Source: Erpobdella octoculata
Lineage: Eukaryota > Annelida > Clitellata > Hirudinida > Erpobdellidae
Reading direction: 5' to 3'
NCBI GenBank assembly: GCA_963978895.1
Contig: OZ022241.1
Coordinates: 10,450,856 to 10,514,855 of the forward strand
Length of the DNA stretch: 64,000 nt
The notes beneath the pieces were generated by a model, which was not told where the DNA came from, did no database searches, and saw nothing but the letters and a program-made list of their open reading frames with translations. Made by a program: the position numbers and the translations under genes. Shown one piece after another: positions 46,280-59,922 of this stretch; within the stretch, counting starts at the first letter, position 1; the number at the start of each line of letters is the position of its first letter.

Positions 46280-47740
46280 ATATATATAAAAGAACATGTC
46301 CTGACTGACTGACTGGCTGACTGATAATCAACGCCGAGCTCAAACGCCTCATCCTAGGAGCGTGATATTTGGAACTTATATTACTTTTATTGCTTAAGCA
46401 TTCGCTAAGAAAGGATTTTTAAAAATTTTGCTCCTGAGGGGAAGAAACTGGAAAACAATTTTTTTTCTAAAACAATGTATATCTCGAAAACCAAAAATAG
46501 GGAGATTTTGAAATTTGGTATATGGATTTTTCTTGAAAAATAAAAAGATACATGTTTCACCATTTTTTGAAAATTTGGTTTCCCGGACCTCAAATGTGGG
46601 TTGGAAAATTGGGTTATTTGGTTTTTAAAGTAGCTGCTACTCAAAAACTGTGAATGCTACAGGAGTAAAAATTAGTATTTAGTTTCTACTCCAAAAATAA
46701 TGAAATACGTGTTTTAGCATTTTTTGAAAATTTGGTTTCCAGGACTTCAGATGTGGGGTGGTAAAAGGGTTATTTGTTTTTTAAAGTAACTGCTACTCAA
46801 AAACTGTAAATACCACAGATGTAAAAATCAGTATTTAGTTTCTATTCTAAAAATAAAGGTTTACGTGTTTTACCATTTTTTTAAATTTGGTTTCCCGGAC
46901 CTCAAATGTGGGGTGGAAAATTAGGTTATTTGGTTTTTAATGTAACTCCTACTCGAAAACTGTAGGTGCTGCAGGAGTAAAAATTAGTATTTGGTTTCTA
47001 CTTCAGAAATAATTGTATACGTGTTTTACTATTTTCTGAAAATTTAGTTTCCAGGATGTCAAATATGGGGTGAAAAATAGGGTTACTTGGTTTTTAAAGT
47101 AACTGCTACTCAAAAACTGTAAATGCTAAAAAAGTGAAATTAGTATTTAATTTCTACTCTAAAAATAATGATATACGTGTTTCACCATTTTCCGAAAATT
47201 TGGTTTCCAGGACCTCAAATGTGAAGTGGAAAAAGGGTTATTTGATTTTAAAATAACTGCTACTCGAAAAACTGTAAGTGTTACAGATGTGAAAATTAGT
47301 ATTTTGAGGTTTTGTGCCGGTTAAAAGTAGATGAGTTCAGTATATCACCGGACGGACGGGCCAAGCCGTTATTTTAGGGTCTTCATACGGCCCTGCCCAA
47401 ACCTTAAATCAAGGTGGGACGGGCAAAAATATTTAACCAAGTTTATAGACATTTTAGTGATTTTAAGGTGTTCAGATGGACCGGGCTAAACCTGAAGTCA
47501 ACGTGGACGGGCCGAAGTTTTTCATCAAGTTTATAGAACTTCTAGGCCTGTAAAAACGGGCCGGGCCCATATTAGACGGGCCGTGTCGGGCCAGGAATTT
47601 CGATTTTTGAAACGGGCTGGGCCAAGTTGTCGACGGGCCGAGACCTAAAAAATTGATCCGTGCAGTACTCTACTATGTTCAAATTCTACGGTTCAAATTC
47701 TCTAATTTCATGCGAGCGAAGCCGCTACGGGCACTGCTAG
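46277..47740 (+). mobile_element. Helitron-like non-autonomous element (1464 bp) with internal 156-bp tandem array
   Basis: It starts TCTATATATATAAAAGAAC directly after an A and ends gccgctacgggcactgctag directly before a T. That fits Helitron rules: 5' TC, 3' CTRR, insertion between A and T, no target duplication. The 5' part has tgactgactgactggctgac and aacgccgagctcaaacgcc. Five 156-bp repeats fill 46527-47306, and a GGGCC-rich stretch follows (47335-47640). No Rep/helicase coding is present, so movement would need an autonomous partner. Confidence 0.78.
46527..47306. repeat. 156-bp tandem repeat, five copies, inside the Helitron-like element
   Basis: The tttctact(c/t)(c/t)aaaaata boundary recurs at 46683, 46839, 46995 and 47151, exactly 156 bp apart, with a more diverged first copy from about 46527. 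Shared internal blocks are aaaatttggtttccagga and taactgctactcaaaaactg. Copies differ by substitutions and few indels. Confidence 0.95.
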
Positions 47741-48247
47741 TATATATATATATATATATGTACAAGGGATGATGAAGACGTGTATGTGTCGTTCTGTCCC
47801 GTATCGTTCATGGAGGTTGTAATGAATGATAATTATATTCCCGTAGCGAACAGATTTGTGTTAGCACGTTAGTAAGTTGAAAAAAGATTTCTATATTCAA
47901 ATCTCTAGCGAGATTGGCAGCTCGCTAGGACCTGGCATTTCTCATGTAGAATAATAATGTATAGCTCTCTCTTTCTATTTATTTCTCTCTCTCTCCATCT
48001 CCCACCCTTTCCTCCGCTCTATCTCTCTGCATTGATCTGTGAAGCTGTGCCATAAAAAAGAAATAAATTTAGTAATTTTGTTTAAATTCTGATTATAAAC
48101 ATTCGTCAAGTCGTGCTCTGTAATTTCTATTTTTTCATCACTTTACAATAAATAACCCAGGAAATATTCGTCTGTCTTATTTAAACAATGCATTCCATTT
48201 ATTCTGTTTAATGTTATGTGATAAAGAGACCTTTTGCACTACTACTG

Positions 48248-48250
<3 letters not shown>

Positions 48251-48316
<66 letters not shown>

Positions 48317-48461
48317 ATTTTATATTACCTATATTAGTATTAACTTTATTTGGAAGTGTATTGTTTAATATTGGTGATATGATATGAATACCGTCTAGAC
48401 ACCTAGATATCGCTGATCGAAGAGGAGAGTGATACAGTTATTATGGTGATGATGATGGTAG

Positions 48462-48519
<58 letters not shown>

Positions 48520-48541
48520 GATGATGATGATGGTGATGATG
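48251..48541. repeat. (TA)n and (GAT)n microsatellites
   Basis: A TA run occupies 48251-48313 and a GAT/GGT run 48443-48541. Confidence 0.95.
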
Positions 48542-51500
48542 ATAAATACAATGAAGACGACATATATAGTTATTATGGTCGTGCTAACGGCAGAATACTG
48601 TGTTGATAATGGTGTGTGTGAGTCAGACAATTTGTCCTGAAGATATTTTAAATATCAAATAAAAAAAATTAATGATTCCTTAATTAATCTTTTAGTTCAT
48701 TTTTATTAATTCTCAAATTCAGTGCCGCACATGCATTTCCATCATACTCAACTTATCAAACGCGTCTGTTTCAAATTAACAAATTTCTATTACGAAATTA
48801 TTTAAACGAAACAGCATCATATCACGGCATGGTCAAAAGCATTTTTAGTTTTTTGTCATAATTGTACATTTGAAAATATAAACACATGTTGGTGGCTAGA
48901 TGTATGATTTACGCTTATGAGTTATCTTTGCGGGACATATTTATGGCTTATGCTTTACAGAATGAGAAACTCTGTAATGTAACCGGTTGGTCCGATGTAA
49001 AGTATCCCGGTTGGTCCGATGTAAAGTATCTCGGTTCTTCAATGAAATTCTCGAGATAAACGGTGTATGAATATCAATGTTCAGCACATCCCTCCACTTC
49101 AACGGATCCTCCTCTTCCGATAACTCGTACCTTGAGGATCGTTAAGATTTCTGAGTGGAACTCTTTATAACAAACAAGATTACTTATACTTCTTATACGT
49201 ACTTACCAAGCTCTGGAACGTTCATTTTTTGCTTTGAGGAAGTACTTCATCGTATTTCTTTCAAGTGCTTATACGCTTTCTACTTTTTATGAATATCATG
49301 CCGGATAATAATGCGCCCATTCAGATCCGACTTCATTTTTAATTACTTTCATGCAAACGAGAGAGTAGAAGCTTTGCCTCGGGCTACCCGGGTGTCTAAT
49401 GGAGCCCTACGAATAGTGACGAAACAAAGCCATCGAAATTTGAAGATATAAATAGTTTTGACCGAAAAGTTTTGTAGTTGAACCGTTTTGTTAAAGTTCG
49501 CAGCGTTCCAAGCCAGTCTCGCACTTTACCACTATCGTTCCGACACAAGAGCCAATCTGCTTGGACAATTAATTACGTGACAGGAGAAAGAGCCAGAAAG
49601 AAAAAAAAACGTTTAGTGTTTTGAGATAGCAACTCAAAATATATAAATCACTGGAGTAATTCATCAGAGTGCGGAATACCACATCGTCAGCAGTGGATCG
49701 GTAGAACGATGGGGCGCCAACGAGGATGCCAAAAGGAGTTGTATTGGATTTGGTTGATTTCTCTCATTGATTTGTAGCTCGGAGTTGGGCATATGAGTGT
49801 GAGACTGTTGGTCGTTAATGCATGGTTGTTTGTAAGGAAGAACAAGAAGAAGAAAAAGAAAGCGAACACATCCGAATAGAGCACAACCTCTGGCTTCATA
49901 CATCAATTTCTTCCAGGATGCGATGAAGTATTTTTGCTCAGCATTTCATCGCGTCTGTTTGATCGGCATTTCAACGCTGGTCGAAGATGCAGAAGTATTT
50001 AAAAATAAAAAAAGAGAATGCTGTATGCTGTGTGTGAGGTTCTTTCTTGTTCTACTTCACTCTGTCACTCCTACTATCCATCTATCCATCTATTCTCTTT
50101 TTATATTCTTTTCTCTCTCGCATTTTTTATTCTTTTCATTATTTCTTTCACTTCAACTCTCCGTCATCTTTCCTTGATTTCTTTTTCCTCTCCCTCTCTC
50201 CTTCTCTTCCTCCCTCACCTCCCCCCACCGAGACCAAAAAATTTGCCTGAGCAAACGTAAATCGACGTCATCGTTAGAGAAAAGATGAATGGATCACAGA
50301 AGCAAATGTTCGCATTCAAGTAAGTAACTAAGTAAGTAACTGTTCGCGTTCAGTCGAAACAAGAGGAAAATAAGACGTCAAAAAATGTTCTACGATCGGT
50401 GCGTCTGTCGGTCCAGAACAATAGTAGGAAGATAGGAACAGCTCCGTCGAAGGATTTACAGCTTAATATCATTAATTAGAACATCTCTATTGGATGAAAC
50501 CAGATAATATGGTTGATCTTTGCACAAGGAGCTGCTTTGAAGTCATTCTGTAAAAGATTAGGCGTCTAATTGGTAACAACCTCCTCCTCCCTAAGGTGTA
50601 CGGAGGTGCACCACCACCACCACCGCATCATTCAGGCCCCCTCGAACAGCCTTTCACGAACCCCCCTCCTAGTAATACTTTTGACACGGCGGTTCACTTC
50701 TGGGCAAAGTCTTTTTTTCTGTTTCAATTCTGTTTTAGTAGAATTATATCGATTCGTTGACGTTTGACAGACTCCTCAGCTCCGATCGCTGTGCCAGGCA
50801 CACAGATTATTTAACTCAATCTCTTCTCGTTATCTTAAATTATAAAATTTTTTTTATTTATTTTGTATTTATTTTAATTAACCGACTTATTATGTTTATA
50901 ATTTCAAGCGATTTGTTTCACTTTTCGAAGATATTAGATTTTAGCACTTTATGGGTTCGAAAAAGTCATAAATAATTATAAAAAAAGTTATCAAATAGCG
51001 ATGATCATTATTAATATCGTAATTTCAAAACTTACAACAATCGACATTCGACTTTTACAACATCAACAGCGAAACTGCAAATGAAGCAACTTCTACGAAC
51101 CACGAACTAGCAACAACACGAGCAAGACAAACAAAGCACCACACAACCACAACACTGCTTACATTACACAAAGGGTAACAACAACAACTCTTTAGTAACT
51201 CCAGGTCAGAGTTCAGAGAAATACAGCTGACCGCTGGACACTTCGTCAATCACATCAACATCAACCAAGTAGGAAATGAAAGGCCCTGGTAATTATTCTT
51301 GTGCAATATACGAGAGATGTATGTAATATGTATGTCCCTCTTCCGAGAGCCATCTTCGAGCGCCTTTTAACTCGGAGCTTCGTTTTCAACGCAAGGTCAT
51401 AACTTCTTAAGTTGTCTCGAGTTTAAAGGCGACTGGACAGTTTTTGCTGGTTCATCGGCAGTGCGCCCCCTCCCCCTTGTTCAGACGATGATGATGATGA

Positions 51501-52717
51501 TGATGATTGTTGTTATGAAGGCGAGAGTGGTGAGAAAGTTTCTGTAATTCTTTGAAGGGTCAGATGAAAGAGGCGTCAAAAATGTGAGTTCAATAATGCG
51601 TCCGTCTCCATCCATCCAACCCGTGGGAAGATGCTGAGAAAGAATCTTCATTTCTTCTGCTCTGATATTTCTTTAATAAAATCGTTTTAAAAAAACTTAT
51701 TACTGAAATATTTTCTTATTTGATCAGTTGGAATAATAATTCTTGTTTCTCTCGAATTCCATAGCCGTGCTGAAATAGAGCTGAGGTTAAAATTATAATT
51801 ATAGTTACAATCGGGTTGATGACAGGAAAAATCATTTCCAAAGCAATCGACCCCCCCCCAGAACCACAACGGTACAAAGGCTCGTAATAATATAAAGTTG
51901 CATTTCAAGTGTATTATTCAGCCTGAAAGTTCCAGCGATAAGATAGGAGTTTATTAAGAAGGAGTAAGAAACATTCCAGTTGAAGTTCTCTCGTTATGAT
52001 GTATTGAGTAGTGTACGCGTACGAGGCCTGTAAAAGATTAGATTAAGAATAACGTGTGCTGGAGAAATATTGTTACAATTTAAATTTGTCTTCAATTTCT
52101 TTCTCAATTTGTCCCACATCAAGTTATTTCTTTCTTTTTTTTTCTCTTTCTCTTTCTTTCTCTCTCGTCGTCTTATCCAGATAGCGATAAGAACAGTTTG
52201 TATGTTTCGCATCGATATATGCGTACAACATTGCAGCTTCATCATCCCGTTATGTGCTAACCTCTCCGTATGATGAATATGCAACATGCAATGAAACTCT
52301 GTGTATAAGATCCACTCGGTGGTCATAGATGTAATTGAAAGTCCATACCGTATCTTGAGGCCAGCCTGCGAGACCACGAATGTTATTATTACTTCTTCCA
52401 ATGAGTTGCAATGGCGGTCCGCTTGCGAATTCAAATTACAGCCGACATATCGAGTCTTAACGGCAGATTAGACAGATGAAATAAATCGCTGCCTTATAAT
52501 TAACGAAATGAACAGTAAAAATTAGAATATCTCACAAAGAACAAACACAGACGCACGCACACATATTCACACACAAATACACACACACACACGCACACGC
52601 ACGTGCGCTCACACAAAATGTGGCGCAAACAGAAATAAAAATGGCAGGACAAAAGGTGAAAATTCACGGCGTTATTTCATCCGGAGCTGCTCATTAGTCC
52701 ATCTGTCCACCTACAGC

Positions 52718-52756
<39 letters not shown>

Positions 52757-53304
52757 CGTATATACACATACTACGTCCTGTAAGATTTATACCTAAATTG
52801 ACAAATGCTTTGTTTGCATGCTTGACCATTTGTTAAATATTCGAATGAAAGGACGCAATTAATTTCGAAGCAGATGCACTGTCCATCCGTAGTGGTCAGT
52901 CTGTCTGTGTGTTTGCTTGCTTGCTTTTGTGTTTGTATGTTATGTCTGGTTGTCTGGTGGTCTGGTTGTCTGTCTGTCTGATGGTCTGGTTGTCTGATGG
53001 TCTGGTTGTCTGTCTGTCTGTTGGTCTGGTTGTATGTTTGTATATCTATTTGTACGTCTGTTTGTTCTGCTCTGATGAATACGAGGTTTGAAGATCCAAG
53101 AATGTGAAAATGAGAAACTACACTTTACAAGATGACCAACGACGATTCGCTTGCTTACGTGGCTTATTCGATTTCATTTGTTTTTCGGTTTCTTTAAATA
53201 ATATTTTGCGAGATTGCATCGTCATTGATTTGAATTTAAATAAGTTCTATCTCGCGTGAAGTATAATTACATTATCGACTTGTATCGCGTAGAAGAATAA
53301 AACT

Positions 53305-53309
<5 letters not shown>

Positions 53310-53396
<87 letters not shown>
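53310..53396. repeat. (GA)n microsatellite
   Basis: About 86 bp of uninterrupted GA, followed by a TTA/TTC-rich tract. Confidence 0.97.
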
Positions 53397-53399
<3 letters not shown>

Positions 53400-54126
53400 T
53401 GATGTTATTATTATTATTATTATTCTTATTATCATCATAATTTTTATTATTATCAAATTATTATTCTTATGATGATGATGATGGTGATGATGATGATAAT
53501 GAAATGAGTGGGAGTGATCGAGTATCGTGCATAGAGTTGTCATCATGAAATGATGGATAACTTCATTAGAAATAATTAGTCCCCAAGATTTATTCGTACA
53601 ATCTCAGATGGGAGCTTTTTCTTCTTCTTCTTCCTACTCAAACTTTCCAGTATATAAAAGACCGCTCCCGTCATATTTGAGACATAATTCACATTGAGGA
53701 GAGAAGGAGGTAGAAGAGGCTGTGGGGGTGGTTGTGACCCCATAATGGGGCGCGTTCATAATTTATTATCGCCTACGTCTTGTTTTCAATTGGAAAGTGA
53801 CAAAGATTATTACACGAGGCATTGAAAAGCTCGTTTTTATATCTCTCATGTTATGACATTCGTGGTGCCATGCATGCAGTTTGTCGTCGTTATAATCATT
53901 AAATTATTTTTTTTTTATCAATAACCATAATAACAATAAGATTGTATTATACATTAGTATGTTTATTATCATTATTATTATAGTTTTATTATTTTATTGG
54001 CTAGCTGCTCATTATTATATTACCGTCAGTGTTGTCATTATTATCTTTGTTGTCATTATATTTTGTTTGTTCTTATCGTCCTAGTGCGTATTTTATGCTG
54101 ACAATAATTTTTACGATTCAAAAGCG

Positions 54127-54290
54127 AATGATGATGATGACGACGACGACGACGATTATGATGATGATGATGATAACGACGATGATGATGATGATGATAG
54201 TGATGATGATAATGATGATGATAATGATGAAGATGATGATGATGATGATGATGACGACGACGACGACAATGATGATGATGACGACGAAGA
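54127..54290. repeat. (GAT)n/(GAC)n imperfect microsatellite
   Basis: Trinucleotide blocks alternate between GAT and GAC across about 160 bp. Confidence 0.95.
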
Positions 54291-54655
54291 GAACTGAACT
54301 AAAACGCAATAAAGTTTATATTTATGGTTATATTTCTAGCTTTGGTAAGAATGCATGTTTATGAAGAAGTTTAGCAAATTTGTTTTCCCTTTCACATGTT
54401 TTTAATTCGCTTGATATATTTTTGAGTTTGTATAAAATGGGAAGAATTGCAAGATCAGTTTGACCCGGGGTCCGTGTGATGGTTGTGCGGTTAGCGTGCC
54501 CCCTTTGTAAGAGAAACAAGGACATATTTTATGGTCGTACATGATCAATGATCATCATTATATGGCGATAATTATTCCTTATAACTTTATTACCCATCTG
54601 ATAGCTTAATAGCACGCTGTCATTAGCATAACCAATCGTTCATGTCAGTGGCCCG

Positions 54656-54778
54656 CGTATATATAAATTACTATAAATAAATAAATTATTATAAATATAT
54701 AAATTACTATCAACAAATAAATTATTATAAATATATAAATTACTATAAATATAAAAATTATTATAAATATATAGTGGA
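54656..54778. repeat. Degenerate tataaattacta minisatellite
   Basis: Units like tataaattactataaataa recur at roughly 17-38 bp spacing. Confidence 0.8.
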
Positions 54779-56483
54779 TTATGGTTGAATGGAAGCCAAT
54801 ATATATTTTTTATTTGTAGTTTTATATTTCATGTTTCCAATTTCCATGTTAGCTATTAGACTGGTTTATAAGTGATAATAATAATAATTTTAATTATGTT
54901 TTCTGGGAAAAATGTAGACTATCGTGGTTGGGATGGTGTTGATAATTTATTAAGATTTGTTTGCTGAATTATAGGTTTGAATACAAAATAAGGATTAATG
55001 GATATTATTGATCTAACTGAAAACCGAATTGAAAATTTTCCGTACAAATCGGGGTTCAGAGGTCAGGCACCGAACAAATTCGGTTTATTTAAAACAAAAA
55101 CAACATTGACGACATTTGAAGGCATTTCACGATGACAACTGCTAACAAGCTGACCCCTGCTAAATTATCTGAGGCGGCAGTTGATAAGGTCAGAGGTCAA
55201 GCGACTGGGTGGAGGGGGGGTGGAGACGATACAAATATTTGTGGGCTTGCCTGGGTCATTGAAAATAAGTAATGTGGTGAGGATGATGATGATGATGATG
55301 ACAAGAAAAGAGTTAAATCTAATGATAACGTCGGTGGCTATGATAATGATTATATAACGGCGGTGATGATTGTGATGACATTGACATGGAGATCGAATGT
55401 CCACTGCTTACTGGATTTGACAGGAGTCATCTCGTCAAATCTTGACCACATCGGCCGCTGTACGTACAGTTGTTTATGCAAATTCCTCATGTTTGACACG
55501 GATTCAATCGCCAATTTCCATGCGTCCCCAATAAATCACAAGAGCACAAGTCGTCCAATAAATCATTAGCAAATTAGTGCAAGCTCACACTCGCTGAGGA
55601 ATTATAAAAGACGAAAACAATGGAAATTCATTGTCGGATCCGCCAACCGTGCGCGCCAGATTAAGGCTGAGTCACATAAATAACTGAGCTCCTGGAAACG
55701 TTTGAAAAGGATAACGACGTTTTGATAGGCCACGTGACGATTTATGCTCGTCGTCATGGAGACCACTTCGCACTGCTAATGCGCTCCTTCGATACGCGCA
55801 CATCTCTTTTTCTCTCTCTTTCTCTCTCTCTTTTTCTCCTCTCCCACACCCACCACCCCCCGCCATCTTTAATTTACCGCAATCTCTTTCTTTGACTTTC
55901 CAACCAGGAACCTGTAAACTTCTCGGCCACAATGACATGTTACATTTAACTTAAATTTCTTTGAAGAAATAACTTGAAATGTTTCCTGATCTGATGAATG
56001 ACTTGCTCGATATTTTCATTCTGGTGTGAGGTCGTGTTTCTTTTGTTTGCAATCATTTGAAATATGAGTACATGTTTGTGATGTTAGGCCGAGTAGTCGG
56101 AGGAAGGTTTGATTCAGTGGATGAGTGGATGAGTTGTCCAGAGAGGAGTTGTGCTTCTTCTGTTTGATTTCCTTCCTTCGTGCTGGGCGTAGTGGCAGTC
56201 ATCGTGCAGGCTTCAACTCTTCTAATAGGATCTCCCAAATACGGTGTCATTCATTTCTGGATTGATGGAGGTGCTTGGTGGATTGATTGAGGCAATTTAT
56301 GAATGCAAGTTGCGTGTCAGATTGTTTGATTGCTTTTTAATGTTTCTCAGAGTTTATTTAATTTGTCATTCGCTCGGCTTCCCATGGGCGTTTCTCGCCA
56401 CCCGGGATTTTCATGCGATGCTGTTTCGAGGGTTTTTATCGTTTTCGTGGTTTTCTAAATGTTACTTCTTGCTATCTTGACAG

Positions 56484-57494
56484 GAGAATTAAAAGAAGAT
56501 ACGAAAGCCGTTATGTCGTGTGTGGATTGTCTCAGGCGAGTCTCCATGAAGCACGAGTCAGAAGAACGATTACCAATAAACTACCACTTCCACCAACGTC
56601 GACATTCCACGCAAGATGAGGAGCGTTCCATTCCTCGGACGCAAAACAGCCAAGAAAGCTTTCAAATGCAGAACAGACCTCCTGTCATTAACCTCATGAG
56701 AAAGAAACATTCACAAAACAACTCCACGTTATATCCACAAAACATCTCCACATTTCATCCACAAAACAACTCCACATTACATCCACAAAACAACCAGCAC
56801 TTCGACAAAATGGCGTCTGCTGAGCAGAAGATTTTTTCAAAAGAAGAAGAAGAAGCAGTCGAAGATTTGAACGAAGAAATAATTGCCAAGAGGATGCGGA
56901 TGTCTGATTCCTGTCCAGAAGATGCTGGTGAAGAGACTGATTCAAGCGAGAAGAACGATAGAATCGAAGACGACAACTTGCTGGAACGCCACGAGAGCGA
57001 CAAAAGTTATTTCAAGAACTCCTCCATGAACGTTCACCAACTCAACTTGCTTCTCCTCCAGTTACAACAACAGCAAGTCATGCATTGGCAAGTACTGGAC
57101 GCCATCCGCAAGAAGATCATGGAGGACAAAACGTCCTCAAACTCTGACGTGTTCAATGACTTGACTGCTCTTTTTCTTAAACACCAGAAAGAAATTGTTC
57201 ACCTTTCCGCTTCCTATCAACTGGCAGTTGGCTTCCTCGGTCGGAATGAGTTTTGGAAGCCGCCTGGAGACATAAACAGTCACTACCTCCAATATCAAAA
57301 CTATTACAACTCTCTGATCGCCAAGCAGAACATCCAGAACAACGATGATCACGCCAACAAGGTCTTAGCTAATGAGCTCACAAAGGACTGCGAAATTGAA
57401 GACAACTCGTCCAAGTTCAAGTTACAGCCATCACCTCCACGAGGAAACCAAAACCATCTTGATCCAGAAGATGGAGAAGTCAACAGAATTGAAG
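56484..57494 (+). CDS. Exon 2 of the SALL-like transcription factor (Q-rich dimerisation motif)
   Basis: A good acceptor (tgctatcttgacag) opens 337 codons, phase 1 at both ends, closed by a consensus donor (gaag|gtgagt). The joined codon with exon 1 gives Gly. After MSCVDCLRR there is a run of short N-S-T-x-x-P-Q-N repeats (YPQNISTF, HPQNNSTLHPQNN), an acidic block, then NVHQLNLLLLQLQQQQ and VMHWQVLDAIRKKI. The last two resemble the Q-rich motif of Spalt/SALL (L-Q-Q-Q-Q-I-Q-Q-L-Q-L-I-E-Q-I-R) that mediates SALL dimerisation. A DLTALFLKHQKEIVHLSASY helix follows. No C2H2 fingers are in this exon; they should be in later exons beyond the window. BCL11-like or another NuRD-binding zinc-finger protein is the main alternative. 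Confidence 0.72.
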
Positions 57495-59922
57495 GTGAGT
57501 CATGTTTTTTAGTTTATTCTCATTTTAATTCTACAGATAAACAATAAAATTAGTCAAAAAAAGTCAAAAATATTTTAAAACAATTTTATATCTTTATGTA
57601 ATGTAAATAAATTGAATTATGTTAATGAAAAATGATTGAATATCGAAATGTTGGTGCACTATGTTTACACTATGAGCCCGGGGTTCATCTTAGACAACCC
57701 GACCCACCTAACATCTGACCCAACGACCCAATAAGATTCTGATACCCCAAGAATTTAAAAGATTTAAAAAAAGTAAATTGTATGACCAAAGAAAGATGTG
57801 TTACGTTTAAGAACAAACGTGCTTTTGTTCGCGTTCCTGAGAATTACGTTTTAGCGGGAAATAACAAGGAATGCGGAACTGCGTGCAGCTGTTTTTCAAA
57901 TTATGCAGACAACTTCTAAAATTATTATTATTATTAAAAACTTATGGAAAAGTTAATAGATGTAAAAATATCTCAATTATTTGCTATAATTAAAAATTTG
58001 TAATTTGGTTCACTGTGGCGTTTGAACCTCATTTTATGGGTCACAATTTTGAAAAACAATTCTATTAACCAGTTATTATAGAAATCATTTCTTGGCATTT
58101 TTTGCCATAACTGCCAATAAAAATAAATATATTTTAAAGAATGACGGTCAATAAATGAATGTTCAAAAAGATTTGTTTCTTATTACATGAGGCTCACTGT
58201 ACTGCAGAAACACATTTCTAGACCCGATCTGACAGATTCAATACCGACTGGACACAGTATTGGCTTAAATTCTGGATCCGACAGAATCCAGCTCTTATTT
58301 ATCACATTTGTGGCAGTGGAGTCATTTTTGGATATATTGAAGTTATTTATCCAACCCTATTCGTATTATTGCTCGCATAAACATTTGCATTGACATCAAC
58401 TTTCGTATCAACACTCACATAAAAATCGCATCAAAATTCGAATCAGCATTAGAATGAACATTCGCTCTTTCATTCTCGTTAGACAAATATGTTTTTTCGT
58501 TAAAATTTCCACCCTTTGGCATATTCTTCAATCAGGAGCCTCGCAACTGTCAAATCAACAAATCGCACATCAATGAAATGAAAGTTAGATATTAGGACAC
58601 ACACTGGTCAGAAGATAACAAACAGAAGATCCAGATTGGACAGGAGACTAACTTAACGGAGATTACCAATAATACTAGCTAATAATTAATTTCATATTTT
58701 TCTGCAACTTTTTTAATTCCTTGTATTAACTTCACCGCCGGTCTTGCTTGCTTGCTTGAATGTTTGCAAACTTTGCATTTGAAATCTAATTAAATTTCCG
58801 TCATCCAATCGAGCTGAAATTTGAATTATAAGCTCGCTCTTTATGACAATGCATTCTATTAAAATTTGAAATTTTCTGAAAAAAATTTATTTTGTAATTA
58901 AAATTAAAATTATTTATGTTTTAAAACAAAAACACTTCAGTCACAATTATATGAATGGTAACATATATAAATTCAAAAAACAATTTTATTTTAACATTTT
59001 TTTGCAATAAATGAAACGCCGGCAAATCTTGCAATATAAGGAATTTGTGAAAAAAACCTCGTTTTACGGCTCACATGATTTTTATAAAATCAGTAGAAAG
59101 TTGAATAAGTTGATACCTCAAAAATCAGTTAAATATATCGAACATGTTTTAAGGTCGCTAAGGAGCACGTCCAACCGCATAGCCAGCCAAATTTTCCTGG
59201 GGAGCCTCATTACTTGCAAGGGGGCACACCATTTTTCAAATACTTTCACACTTTTTCAATCTCCAAAAGCTGTTGACCGGGGGGGGGGGGTGAGTAGTCG
59301 TAGATACTTTTTTAAATATTTTTCAAAGAGTTTCATAAACTGCCATATAAATTTATAAGTTTAAAACTTGCGTGTGGGTCGCAACGGTTTATGGGAGGGC
59401 CGATCCCCCGGGACCCCATGGCTACGCGGTTGAGCATGACTCAGTAGGGGAATTGAGCGATTTATCAGCTGATGATGATGATGATGGGGACGACGATGAT
59501 GAGGACGATGTTGATAATGATAAGGATGTTATTAATATAATAATCATCATCAGCATGGTTATTAGTTTATATTGCCGGTGGGTGGTAGGGTTATGTTGCT
59601 ATATAACTAATAGCAGAATTTTGTAAACATGAACTTCGAGAAATGAAGTTTTCCTCGGCCCAGAAGACATTTGATGTAATAATGATGCTCTTGACATGTT
59701 CGAAGACGAAAGAACGTGTTTCTAAGGAAACCTATCGACGATACATCGACTTGAAATCAACTTTCATGCGGAAAGTGAAATGAAAATCGTTCGGAGCTAC
59801 TGATAATGATAGTGGTGTCGATGATGATGATGGTGGTAAGGTGGTGATTATGATAATGTATGCTAAGAAATTGATAAAAATAGCCTGTCAAATGCGGAGG
59901 CTTGGTTTTAGGCGCTGTAGTC

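Larger units (their letters stand above)
42662..56483 (+). other. First intron (13.8 kb) of the SALL-like gene
   Basis: It is bounded by GTAAGA at 42662 and a pyrimidine-rich ttgacag at 56477-56483. It contains a Helitron-like element (46277-47740) and microsatellites: (TA)n at 43082-43132, (CTCA)n at 44104-44276, ATC near 44620-44725, (CA)n/(TA)n at 46081-46276, (TA)n at 48251-48313, (GAT)n at 48443-48541, (TA)n at 52718-52751, (GA)n at 53310-53396 and GAT/GAC at 54127-54290. No other host exon was recognised. Unique, less AT-rich stretches (for example 53690-53880 and 55380-55770) may hold enhancers. Confidence 0.65.

Noticed and set aside
55672..55938. Minus-strand 88-residue frame
   Set aside because: It contains a GA-rich low-complexity part, no recognisable domain and lies inside the putative SALL-like intron.
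59011..59358. A 115-residue plus-strand frame in the last intron
   Set aside because: Basic composition from AT-rich DNA, no zinc-finger or other domain, and no good splice borders.
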